This document shows, one piece after another, positions 1 to 6,007 of a stretch of DNA of 39,434 nucleotides. The position numbers were made by a program, and so were the translations under genes. Source of the stretch: Pseudomonas haemolytica (GTDB lineage Bacteria > Pseudomonadota > Gammaproteobacteria > Pseudomonadales > Pseudomonadaceae). Location: positions 1 through 39,434 of the forward strand of contig NZ_VOIW01000012.1 of NCBI RefSeq assembly GCF_009659625.1, written 5' to 3'. The stretch's first letter is position 1. Each line of letters opens with the position of its first letter. The notes beneath the pieces are model-generated. The model saw only the letters and a list, made by a program, of their open reading frames with translations, did no database searches and was not told the origin of the DNA.

Positions 1-400
1 AGGCGCGCATTCTACAGCAGCCTCATTTGCTGTCAAGTGATTATTTTCAGAAGCTTTCGAAGATTTCTTCAACAACTTCAACCACTTGCGCTTCTGATCT
101 CTCATCAGCGGGAGGCGAATTCTACAGGTATTGGCAGCAGCGTCAAGCCCAAAAATCAAAAAAGATGACAGATGTATTCGAGCTGGTAAGCCCCCCATGT
201 ATCGCCTCTTCTATATATAGGAGAACCTCTACGACCAAGAGCGCGAAGACCCCGAATCATCCTCACGCAAAAGAGCGGCACCACGACAACTCCCAACAAT
301 CGAGAAAAACCGATTCGGACCTGGGAGAGCAAGGAAAGAGGAAATCGCGACTGACTTTTGAGATAGAGCGCATAACGGCAAGCAACGCGCCCAGCAAAGA
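1..400. other. Non-coding stretch downstream of tRNA-Arg(CCT)
   Basis: No convincing gene is seen. The open frame on the plus strand (27-485) runs through the tRNA and has no ribosome-binding site, so it is not a gene. A short sequence recurs: AGGCGCGCATTCTACAG near base 2 and AGGCGAATTCTACAG near 113. Bases 208-222 are an AT-only run (TATATATA core). The stretch lies 3' of the tRNA, a position where integrated elements often sit, but no integrase or copy of the tRNA 3' end is visible here. Confidence 0.5.
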
Positions 401-477
401 TGGTGTCCCAGGGCCGGTTCGAACGGCCAACCTTCCCCTTAGGAGGGGGATGCTCTATCCAATTGAGCTACTGGGAC
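401..477 (-). tRNA. tRNA-Arg (anticodon CCT)
   Basis: Read on the minus strand this folds as a full cloverleaf: acceptor GTCCCAG pairs with CTGGGAC, D arm GCTC/GAGC, anticodon stem TCCCC/GGGGA around loop CTCCTAA (anticodon CCT, reading AGG), T arm GGCCG/CGGCC around TTCGAAC, discriminator A and an encoded CCA. It is 77 nt long and stands alone. No strong sigma-70 promoter or U-tract terminator is obvious beside it. Confidence 0.95.
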
Positions 478-638
478 AAATGTAAACGACCAACCTGAAT
501 GGGCCAGCGATAGACGGCGTGCATCTTAACGGCCAAGGCTGATTTTGTCATGTCGTCCTTAGGCATTTTGGTTGTAGGCCAATCACTGCGAACACATTCA
601 CCACCTCCCCCCGCAGATCCGGACATTTGACACCATCG

Positions 639-683
639 TGCAAATTGCATTACCGCCAAAATGCCACCATTGCAAACTGCAAT
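639..683. promoter_or_regulatory. Candidate enhancer sites (two TGCAA dyads) for the sigma-54 promoter
   Basis: Two related dyads, TGCAAATTGCA at 639-649 and ATTGCAAACTGCAAT at 669-683, lie with centres about 32 bp apart. They are roughly 80-120 bp upstream of the start site predicted from the sigma-54 promoter at 737-751, the usual position of enhancer-binding-protein sites. The binding protein is unknown. This is inference from position and symmetry only. Confidence 0.45.
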
Positions 684-736
684 CTACAAGAACCTCAAAA
701 CAAATCTAACCCGTTGATTTTATTGCCACAATAGAT

Positions 737-751
737 TGGCACGGCATCTGC
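737..751 (+). promoter_or_regulatory. Sigma-54 (RpoN) promoter
   Basis: TTGGCACGGCATCTGC (736-751) matches the -24/-12 consensus TGGCACG-N4-TTGC, with the invariant GG (738-739) and GC (750-751) separated by exactly 10 bases. The predicted start site is near 762, about 40 bases before the start codon at 803. It should drive the two small membrane-protein genes that follow. Confidence 0.7.
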
Positions 752-802
752 AATATCATCTCTATAAAACCAACTGATCCAAGCACCACGGAGAACATGA
801 CC

Positions 803-1030
803 ATGAACAGCGCCCTTCTATTTACCCTCAATGCTGTGGCGTTGACCGCGCTGGTAATGTTTCATTTTCAACCGACCAATACTGAAGATACCGCACAGCT
901 CAATCAGCCAGTTCCACACCACTTGCAACAGCGCCCCCAACTGGCAGTGCTGAACGCCAAGCCGCAGTCACCTACTCGCGTAGCCCAAGACGCGCAGATT
1001 GCACCCGCATCCGAGCATTGGGTTTTCTAA
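803..1030 (+). CDS. Small hypothetical membrane-anchored protein
   Basis: Encodes 75 residues beginning MNSALLFTLN. An N-terminal hydrophobic helix (about residues 3-20, LLFTLNAVALTALVMF) is followed by a polar tail rich in Gln, Pro and Ala ending in HWVF. This suggests a single-pass inner-membrane protein with its tail outside the cytoplasm. An in-frame ATG at 797 exists, but GGAG at 790-793 is 9 bases from the ATG at 803 and only 3 from the earlier one, so 803 is preferred. It is followed after 11 bases by another tiny membrane-protein gene and is preceded by a sigma-54 promoter. I do not recognise the family, and no function can be assigned. Confidence 0.7.
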   Translation: MNSALLFTLNAVALTALVMFHFQPTNTEDTAQLNQPVPHHLQQRPQLAVLNAKPQSPTRVAQDAQIAPASEHWVF

Positions 1031-1041
1031 GAGAGCTATTC

Positions 1042-1221
1042 ATGTCCAAACCCGCCTGGCTTTTTCTTTGCCTGACCCTCATGACAGCATCCCTGGGCCT
1101 AAGTACTACCTCCCAAAGGGTTCAAACCACAGCCTTTATCGTCAGCGCTGTGTTTGGCAGCCTGCTAATGCTCACGCTCATCGCGGGCCGCAAAATTAAA
1201 TTCGATCCCGTACTTCGCTAA
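1042..1221 (+). CDS. Small hypothetical two-helix membrane protein
   Basis: Encodes 59 residues (MSKPAWLFLCLTL...). Two hydrophobic segments, about residues 5-20 and 30-50, are separated by a short polar turn (STTSQRVQ) and followed by a basic tail (GRKIKFDPVLR), consistent with a hairpin in the inner membrane. The ATG at 1042 is chosen over an in-frame ATG at 1018 because GAGAG at 1031-1035 gives the right spacing and the upstream choice would overlap the preceding gene. It is probably co-transcribed with that gene from the sigma-54 promoter. Family and function are not recognised. Confidence 0.7.
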   Translation: MSKPAWLFLCLTLMTASLGLSTTSQRVQTTAFIVSAVFGSLLMLTLIAGRKIKFDPVLR

Positions 1222-1603
1222 AACCTCTCCCCCTACCTTATGTCGCCTGACGCAAGCAAATCAGCAAATTGCCACTACTCTTAAGAATGAGGGCAAAAGG
1301 CCACATTGCTACAGGATGTGTGCCCCTCAACCCGGTTGCAGCGCAGGCTTGCGTGTAGATCGACGTTCCGCGGCCCAGCGGGAAAAGTTTTTCGACCAGT
1401 CCGCAAAAATGCAAATCAGTACTGGCATAAAGCCTTTAGGCGGTTCAATATTTGTCACAGAATTGACGCCAATCAAATGTCAAATCTGAGGCATGATGCG
1501 ACCTCTTTGCAATTCGGGTTGAACTTTGGTCGTGAGCCTTGTCTTAACACTCATCTTGCGGCCAATTCCAAAAACCGCTCCCCTGAACTAACCGGTTAAA
1601 TAT
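1222..1603. other. Intergenic region upstream of amrZ
   Basis: No gene is supported; the open frame at 1306-1599 has no ribosome-binding site and no protein-like composition. The stretch holds a candidate AlgU promoter (annotated separately) and GGCATAAAGCC at 1434-1444, which loosely resembles the GGCA-containing sites bound by AmrZ. That second match is weak. Confidence 0.45.
1521..1547 (+). promoter_or_regulatory. Candidate AlgU (sigma-22/sigma-E type) promoter of amrZ
   Basis: GAACTT at 1521-1526 is followed 14 bases later by GTCTTAA (1541-1547), close to the ECF sigma-E/AlgU pattern GGAACTT-N15-GTCTAA. The predicted start site is about 50 bases before the amrZ ATG. AlgU-dependent transcription of amrZ (algZ) is established in P. 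aeruginosa. The spacer here is one base shorter than ideal. Confidence 0.5.
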
Positions 1604-1930
1604 ATGCGCCCATTGAAACAGGCAATTTATTCCAGCCGTACGGCTGACAAGTTCGTCGTACGTCTGCCAGACGGAATGCGGGAACGCATTGCCGAGGTGG
1701 CTCGCAATCATCACCGCAGCATGAACTCCGAAATCATCGCGCGCCTGGAACAGAGCCTTATTCAGGAAGGCGCCTTGGGTGAAGAGTTGAGCATGCGCCT
1801 GGACAGCCCCGAGCTGTCACTGCACGAACGCGAACTGCTGCAGCGTTTTCGTCAGCTCTCTCACCGCCAGCAAAATGCTCTCGTCTCGCTTATCGCCCAC
1901 GACGTTGAGGCGGCCGCAGAAGCCAATTAA
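1604..1930 (+). CDS. amrZ: AmrZ, ribbon-helix-helix regulator of alginate, motility and c-di-GMP genes
   Basis: Encodes 108 residues of the Arc/Mnt ribbon-helix-helix family. The basic N-terminal arm (MRPLKQAIYSSRTAD) leads into the DNA-contacting beta strand KFVVRLPDG, where K16, V18 and R20 correspond to K18, V20 and R22 of P. aeruginosa AmrZ; the arm is two residues shorter here. Two helices follow (MRERIAEVARNHHRSMNSEIIARLEQSL), then the helical oligomerisation tail (SPELSLHERELLQRFRQLSHRQQNAL). AmrZ controls alginate, flagella and many c-di-GMP enzymes in pseudomonads. It is monocistronic, with its own terminator, and convergent with mgtE. No strong Shine-Dalgarno precedes the ATG. A close paralogue cannot be excluded, but the identity pattern is strong. 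Confidence 0.88.
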   Translation: MRPLKQAIYSSRTADKFVVRLPDGMRERIAEVARNHHRSMNSEIIARLEQSLIQEGALGEELSMRLDSPELSLHERELLQRFRQLSHRQQNALVSLIAHDVEAAAEAN

Positions 1931-1947
1931 TCTGCCATTGAAAGCCG

Positions 1948-1973
1948 AAGCCAGCATAACGCTGGCTTTTTTT
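1948..1973 (+). terminator. Intrinsic terminator of amrZ
   Basis: AAGCCAGC (1948-1955) pairs perfectly with GCTGGCTT (1961-1968) around a 5-nt loop. The stem runs into seven consecutive T residues (1967-1973), a classic rho-independent terminator 17 bases after the amrZ stop codon. Confidence 0.9.
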
Positions 1974-1990
1974 CGTCTGAAGATTGGGAA

Positions 1991-2021
1991 AGGAAAACAT
2001 GGCGGGGTGAGATCCCCCGCC
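1991..2021 (-). terminator. Probable terminator of mgtE
   Basis: On the minus strand a GGCGGGG/CCCCGCC stem (2001-2021, 7-nt loop) follows the mgtE stop by 8 bases and is succeeded by ATGTTTTCC. The U tract is short, so the terminator may be moderate. Confidence 0.6.
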
Positions 2022-2029
2022 GAAAGGGA

Positions 2030-3472
2030 TTACAGGAGGAAGATCGTCGCCAACCCCAGGAAGATGAAGAAACCACCACTGTCGGTCATGGCTGTGATCA
2101 TCACACTGGCCCCCATGGCAGGATCGCGACCAAGGCGTGCCAGGGTCATCGGGATCAGCACCCCCATCAGGGCAGCCAATAGCAGATTGAGGGTCATGGC
2201 AGCCGTCATAACCACGCCCAGCGACCAACTACCATACAACAAGTAGGCCACCACACCGATCACGCCGCCCCACACCAGGCCGTTGATCAGGCCCACGGCC
2301 AACTCTTTGCGCAACAATCGCGAAGAATTGGCGGTACTCACCTGATCCAGCGCCATCGCGCGCACGATCATGGTAATGGTCTGGTTACCAGAGTTGCCGC
2401 CGATACCGGCGACAATCGGCATAAGCGCCGCCAACGCCACCAGTTTTTCGATAGAACCTTCGAACAGACCGATCACGCGCGAGGCGATGAAGGCAGTGAT
2501 CAGATTGATTGCCAGCCAGGCCCAACGGTTGTGCAGAGAACGCCAGACCGACGCAAAAATATCTTCCTCTTCACGCAAACCTGCCATGTTGAGGACTTCA
2601 GTCTCACTCTCCTCACGAATCAAGTCGACCATTTCGTCGATGGTCAAACGGCCTATCAGCTTACCGTTCTTGTCGACCACCGGTGCCGAGATCAAGTCAT
2701 AACGCTCAAATGCCTGCGCTGCTTCGTAAGCATCTTCATCCGGGTGGAAACTGACGGTATCGCTGGCCATCAAATCTGCGACTTTCTTATCGGGGTCATT
2801 GACCAGCAGGCGCTTGATCGGCAGAACGCCCTTGAGAATCCCCTCGTAGTCGACCACAAACAGCTTGTCGGTATGGCCCGGCAGTTCTTTAAGGCGACGC
2901 AGGTAACGCAGTACCACTTCCAGGCTGACGTCTTCGCGGATGGTAACCATCTCGAAGTCCATCAGCGCGCCAACCTGGTCCTCGTCGTAAGACAGCGCCG
3001 AACGCACGCGCTCACGCTGCTGCGTGTCGAGCGCCTCCATCAACTCATGGACAACGTCACGGGGCAGCTCAGGGGCGAGGTCGGCAAGTTCGTCTGCATC
3101 CATCTCCTTGGCGGCAGCCAGGAGCTCATGATCGTCCATGTCGGCGATCAGGGTTTCACGGACGGAGTCAGATACTTCCAGAAGGATATCGCCGTCGCGA
3201 TCAGCCTTGACCAACTGCCAAAGGGTCAGTCGATCATCCAATGGCAAGGCTTCGAGGATATAAGCAACGTCGGCGGAGTGCAGGTCATCGAGCTTGCGTT
3301 GCAACTCGACGAGGTTTTGCCGGTGTACCAGGTTTTCAACACGGTCGTGGTTCGGACCGTCCTGGCGATGCGTGAGGTCTTCGACCACGCGCTGGCGCTG
3401 CAGCAGCTCGATGACTTGAGCCAGGCGATCCTGCAGGCTTTCTTGAGTTTTCTTTACTTCTACTTCGGTCAT
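2030..3472 (-). CDS. mgtE: MgtE-type magnesium channel/transporter
   Basis: Encodes 480 residues, the usual family length. A cytoplasmic N-terminal superhelical domain (about 40-160) is followed by tandem CBS domains (about 165-290; note DYEGILKGVLPIKRLL and DKNGKLIGRLTIDEMVDLI), which gate the pore according to internal Mg2+. The C-terminal membrane domain (about 305-480) carries the signature GIGGNSGNQT. It should import Mg2+, or Co2+, passively across the inner membrane. The ATG at 3472 is chosen over a frame-open ATG at 3502 because GGAG sits 8 bases upstream and the family begins here. In P. aeruginosa the orthologue (PA0913) affects RsmY/RsmZ signalling; here too it lies near rsmA/csrA. 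Confidence 0.95.
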   Translation of the reverse strand: MTEVEVKKTQESLQDRLAQVIELLQRQRVVEDLTHRQDGPNHDRVENLVHRQNLVELQRKLDDLHSADVAYILEALPLDDRLTLWQLVKADRDGDILLEVSDSVRETLIADMDDHELLAAAKEMDADELADLAPELPRDVVHELMEALDTQQRERVRSALSYDEDQVGALMDFEMVTIREDVSLEVVLRYLRRLKELPGHTDKLFVVDYEGILKGVLPIKRLLVNDPDKKVADLMASDTVSFHPDEDAYEAAQAFERYDLISAPVVDKNGKLIGRLTIDEMVDLIREESETEVLNMAGLREEEDIFASVWRSLHNRWAWLAINLITAFIASRVIGLFEGSIEKLVALAALMPIVAGIGGNSGNQTITMIVRAMALDQVSTANSSRLLRKELAVGLINGLVWGGVIGVVAYLLYGSWSLGVVMTAAMTLNLLLAALMGVLIPMTLARLGRDPAMGASVMITAMTDSGGFFIFLGLATIFLL

Positions 3473-3512
3473 AGGCGAACTCCACTCCCAGCAGCGGGGC
3501 ACGCCGGAAGGA

Positions 3513-3572
3513 TCAATCAGTCAATTCATGATTGGTAAAACGGGGTACTGAATCACTACTGGGTAAGTCCAT
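3513..3572 (-). CDS. Candidate mgtE leader peptide 2 (19 residues)
   Basis: Inside the mgtE leader, ATG at 3572 opens MDLPSSDSVPRFTNHELTD, ending in TGA at 3513-3515. It overlaps the end of the first candidate leader ORF in another frame. A weak GGAA lies about 8 bases before the ATG. It is listed because an acidic and proline-containing leader peptide resembles in kind the MgtL peptide that controls Salmonella mgtA. Function is pure inference. Confidence 0.25.
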   Translation of the reverse strand: MDLPSSDSVPRFTNHELTD

Positions 3573-3612
3573 GGAGGTATTCCATAAGCCCCGGCGGGGC
3601 TGACGGGCGCAT
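3556..3612 (-). CDS. Candidate proline-rich mgtE leader peptide 1 (18 residues)
   Basis: ATG at 3612 begins MRPSAPPGLMEYLHGLTQ, ending TAG, about 12 bases after the predicted mgtE start site. Codons 4-8 lie inside a stable hairpin (AGCCCC/GGGGCT, 3587-3601). GGGCGG stands a few bases upstream as a poor Shine-Dalgarno. Slow translation through the clustered Pro codons could affect folding of the leader, as MgtL does for Salmonella mgtA. Nothing in the sequence proves it is translated. Confidence 0.3.
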   Translation of the reverse strand: MRPSAPPGLMEYLHGLTQ

Positions 3613-3630
3613 GATACACCGCCCGGACGC

Positions 3631-3659
3631 TTTAAACGTTAAAAAACTGGAAAGAACAA
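3631..3659 (-). promoter_or_regulatory. Candidate mgtE promoter
   Basis: On the minus strand TTGTTC (3659-3654) and TTTAAA (3636-3631) are separated by 17 bases. The start site would be near 3624, giving a leader of about 150 nt before mgtE. Both boxes are imperfect matches to sigma-70. Confidence 0.45.
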
Positions 3660-3786
3660 GCGCTTGCGTGCAAAAGCTCAGCATTGGCTACATCTATGAA
3701 GTGCGACGACACAGCCGGAAGGGAAAACACATGAACGGGAGAAAAAGATCGAGCCCAGGATAACGCCTACACAAACCCCAGACGGC

Positions 3787-3813
3787 AAAAAGCCCGCACT
3801 AGGCGGGCTTTTT
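3787..3813 (-). terminator. Terminator of the tRNA operon (bidirectional form)
   Basis: AAAAAGCCCGC (3787-3797) pairs perfectly with GCGGGCTTTTT (3803-3813) around a 5-nt loop, giving U tracts in either direction. It lies 8 bases beyond the last tRNA of the minus-strand operon and also separates it from the mgtE promoter. Confidence 0.9.
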
Positions 3814-3820
3814 GTTTGTA

Positions 3821-3897
3821 TGGTGCACTCGACAGGATTCGAACCTGTGACCGCTCGGTTCGTAGCCGAGTACTCTATCCAGCTGAGCTACGAGTGC
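3821..3897 (-). tRNA. tRNA-Arg (anticodon ACG), copy 2
   Basis: A complete 77-nt cloverleaf on the minus strand: acceptor GCACTCG/CGAGTGC, anticodon stem CTCGG/CCGAG around CTACGAA (anticodon ACG, normally edited to ICG to read CGN codons), T arm ACAGG/CCTGT, discriminator A and encoded CCA. It is identical to the copy at 3970-4046 and is the last member of the Ser-Arg-Arg operon. Confidence 0.97.
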
Positions 3898-3969
3898 AGA
3901 TTGTGTTTTTAGACCAGATCACAACTGGTTGAAGCCGAGCTACCTGCATCACTGCAACTAACTCTTAAA

Positions 3970-4046
3970 TGGTGCACTCGACAGGATTCGAACCTGTGAC
4001 CGCTCGGTTCGTAGCCGAGTACTCTATCCAGCTGAGCTACGAGTGC
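3970..4046 (-). tRNA. tRNA-Arg (anticodon ACG), copy 1
   Basis: Identical over all 77 nt, including the encoded CCA, to the tRNA at 3821-3897, from which it is separated by a 72-bp spacer. It is transcribed after tRNA-Ser(GCT) from the promoter at 4260-4288. Identical tandem copies point to dosage or to repeated gene conversion. Confidence 0.97.
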
Positions 4047-4154
4047 ATTTGTTGCCGCGCATTATAGGCCGTTCAATCTCTATGTAAAGCTATTTTTTCG
4101 AGTATTTTCAACAACTTACCGAAAAAACCAGATTGCAACGTACTAAGCAAATAA

Positions 4155-4245
4155 TGGCGGAGAACGGGGGATTCGAACCCCCGACACCCTTTTGAGGTGT
4201 ACTCCCTTAGCAGGGGAGCGCCTTCGGCCACTCGGCCAGCTCTCC
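4155..4245 (-). tRNA. tRNA-Ser (anticodon GCT)
   Basis: A 91-nt class II tRNA on the minus strand: acceptor GGAGAGC/GTTCTCC, anticodon loop CTGCTAA (GCT, reading AGC/AGU), a long variable arm (ACACC...GGGTGT), T arm GGGGG/CCCCC around TTCGAAT, discriminator G and encoded CCA. It is first in the tRNA operon, only about 8 bases after the predicted start site. Confidence 0.97.
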
Positions 4246-4259
4246 GCAACACGGGGCGT

Positions 4260-4288
4260 ATATTAACCACGTTCATCCCCGTTTGCAA
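4260..4288 (-). promoter_or_regulatory. Sigma-70 promoter of the tRNA operon
   Basis: On the minus strand TTGCAA (4288-4283), a 17-base spacer and TAATAT (4265-4260) make a good sigma-70 promoter. The start site falls about 7 bases before the mature 5' end of tRNA-Ser. It lies in the 62-bp gap after csrA. Confidence 0.8.
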
Positions 4289-4307
4289 ACATAAAAAACG
4301 ATAAAAA

Positions 4308-4496
4308 TTAAAGGCTTGGTTCTTCGTCCTTCTCTTTCTTGATCCGCAGGTAGATTTCCTCGCGGTGGACCGCTACCTCTTTCGGAGCGTTAACCCCAAT
4401 ACGCACTTGATTGCCTTTGACGCCGAGCACGGTCACGGTGATTTCGCCATCACCGATAATCAGGCTTTCTGCGCAACGACGAGTCAGAATCAGCAT
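4308..4496 (-). CDS. csrA: RsmA/CsrA, post-transcriptional regulator
   Basis: Encodes 62 residues beginning MLILTRR. CsrA-family dimers bind GGA-bearing hairpins in leader mRNAs and block or alter translation; in pseudomonads the RsmY/RsmZ RNAs of the Gac system titrate them. The RNA-contacting strand MLILTRR and the VHREEIYLRI motif with the key Arg (R45 here, because the GDGEITV loop carries one more residue than E. coli CsrA) are intact. The C-terminal tail is acidic (KDEEPSL). This form matches the fluorescens-group RsmA rather than RsmE. The ATG at 4496 follows GAGGAG at good spacing; an in-frame ATG at 4514 lies before that site and is not used. Confidence 0.95.
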   Translation of the reverse strand: MLILTRRCAESLIIGDGEITVTVLGVKGNQVRIGVNAPKEVAVHREEIYLRIKKEKDEEPSL

Positions 4497-4536
4497 GCCT
4501 TTCTCCTCACGCATTTCAGTTCAGGAACAACAGTCT

Positions 4537-4576
4537 GCAAAAAAAAGGCATTCGACCTACAACCAAAAGGTCGTAG
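4537..4576 (-). other. Hairpin and T tract in the csrA leader
   Basis: On the minus strand CTACGACC TTTT GGTTGTAG (4576-4557) forms an 8-bp stem with one G-T pair. It is followed 10 bases later by an eight-T run (4545-4538), about 40 bases before the csrA start. It might be part of the leader fold or a weak attenuator. The GGA that CsrA would bind is in the Shine-Dalgarno region downstream, not in this loop. Confidence 0.35.
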
Positions 4577-4623
4577 CCCTACCCGCCTAAGTATTGTCGA
4601 GCCCACGCAAAAGAACATGCGCC

Positions 4624-4658
4624 CCACAAAAAATGAAAGGCGCGGTAAACCGCGCCTT
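4624..4658 (-). terminator. Intrinsic terminator of lysC
   Basis: On the minus strand AAGGCGCGGT/ACCGCGCCTT (4658-4637) forms a 10-bp stem with a 2-nt nominal loop, followed by CATTTTTTG. It lies 12 bases after the lysC stop codon, so csrA is probably transcribed separately from lysC. Confidence 0.85.
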
Positions 4659-4670
4659 CCTGGCAACACA

Positions 4671-5912
4671 TCACTCTCCCTGTCGGGCCGGAGCGTCCAG
4701 CTCGAAAGCGGTATGCAGCGCGCGCACAGCCAGTTCCAGATACTTCTCTTCGATCACCACCGAGACTTTGATTTCCGACGTGGAAATCATCTGGATGTTG
4801 ATACCTTCCTTGGCCAGAGCCCCGAACATGCGGCTGGCAACGCCTGCATGGGAACGCATGCCTACACCCACGATCGACACCTTGGCAATCTTGGTATCGC
4901 CGACCACTTCGCGAGCACCGATCTGGCTTGCGGTGTTCTCCAGGATCTTGTGAGCAGCATCGTACTCGTTGCGATGCACGGTGAAGGTGAAATCGGTGGT
5001 GTTATCGTGCGAAACGTTCTGCACGATCATGTCGACTTCAACGTTCGCGTCGCTGACAGGCCCGAGAATCTTGAAGGCCACGCCTGGGGTGTCTGGCACG
5101 CCACGGATGGTCAGCTTGGCTTCATCACGATTGAACGCGATGCCGGAAATGATCGGCTGTTCCATGGATTCCTCTTCATCAATAGTAATGAGGGTGCCCG
5201 GACCCTCTTTGAAGCTGTGCAATACGCGCAGCGGAACGTTGTACTTGCCGGCGAATTCCACCGCACGGATCTGCAACACCTTCGAACCGAGGCTGGCCAT
5301 TTCCAGCATCTCTTCAAAGGTAATCTTGTCAAGGCGTTGGGCCACGGGCACAACGCGTGGGTCAGTGGTGTAGACGCCATCCACATCGGTGTAGATCTGG
5401 CATTCATCCGCCTTGAGAGCTGCAGCCAGCGCGACACCGGTGGTGTCCGATCCGCCACGCCCGAGGGTAGTGATGTTGCCCTGCTCGTCCACACCCTGGA
5501 AGCCTGCTACAACTACCACGCGCCCTGCTTTCAGATCAGTACGAATTTTCTGATCATCAATTTGCAGGATGCGCGCCTTGGTATGCGCGCTGTCTGTAAG
5601 AATGCGCACTTGGCTACCAGTGTAGGACACGGCAGGCACACCACGCTTGTTCAGCGCCATAGCCAACAGCGCAATGGTCACCTGCTCGCCCGTGGACACG
5701 ATCACATCCAACTCACGCGGCAGCGGCTGTTGATCACCACTGATGGCTTTGGCCAGGTCGATCAGGCGATTGGTCTCGCCACTCATGGCCGACAGCACCA
5801 CTACCAGGTCATCGCCGGCATCGCGGAACTTCTTAACCTTGTCGGCGACCTGCTCGATTCTTTCGACAGAACCGACCGAGGTGCCTCCAAATTTCTGTAC
5901 GATCAAAGCCAT
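4671..5912 (-). CDS. lysC: Aspartate kinase
   Basis: Encodes 413 residues. It phosphorylates L-aspartate, the first step towards lysine, threonine, methionine and diaminopimelate, in the cytoplasm. The ATP-binding signature VQKFGGTSVGS opens the kinase domain (to about 245); RGGSDTTGVALA is the aspartate-binding glycine-rich segment. Tandem ACT domains fill about 265-405 and provide feedback inhibition. The length is that of the monofunctional, class-I-like kinase. The start MALIVQKFGG at 5912 is chosen over TTG at 5918. A well-placed internal Shine-Dalgarno and ATG at 5165 could give a separate ACT-only chain (see findings). It lies 95 bp downstream of alaS and ends in its own terminator. 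Confidence 0.96.
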   Translation of the reverse strand: MALIVQKFGGTSVGSVERIEQVADKVKKFRDAGDDLVVVLSAMSGETNRLIDLAKAISGDQQPLPRELDVIVSTGEQVTIALLAMALNKRGVPAVSYTGSQVRILTDSAHTKARILQIDDQKIRTDLKAGRVVVVAGFQGVDEQGNITTLGRGGSDTTGVALAAALKADECQIYTDVDGVYTTDPRVVPVAQRLDKITFEEMLEMASLGSKVLQIRAVEFAGKYNVPLRVLHSFKEGPGTLITIDEEESMEQPIISGIAFNRDEAKLTIRGVPDTPGVAFKILGPVSDANVEVDMIVQNVSHDNTTDFTFTVHRNEYDAAHKILENTASQIGAREVVGDTKIAKVSIVGVGMRSHAGVASRMFGALAKEGINIQMISTSEIKVSVVIEEKYLELAVRALHTAFELDAPARQGE

Positions 5913-6007
5913 TTCCAAGCCGCCTCAGCCCGTAAAGGGGCGCCTAATATCCAATCAACCCGCACTGAACCCGCCCGTGACCAGGCCACGGGCTAATTAA
6001 CAGTGCC

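Noticed and set aside
27..485. 152-codon open frame on the plus strand
   Set aside because: It runs through the whole tRNA-Arg(CCT) gene, has no ribosome-binding site and no protein-like pattern.
5950..6007. GCCCGTG/CACGGGC hairpin between alaS and lysC as a terminator
   Set aside because: The stem is followed by GGGTTC, with no U tract, so the two genes may well be co-transcribed.
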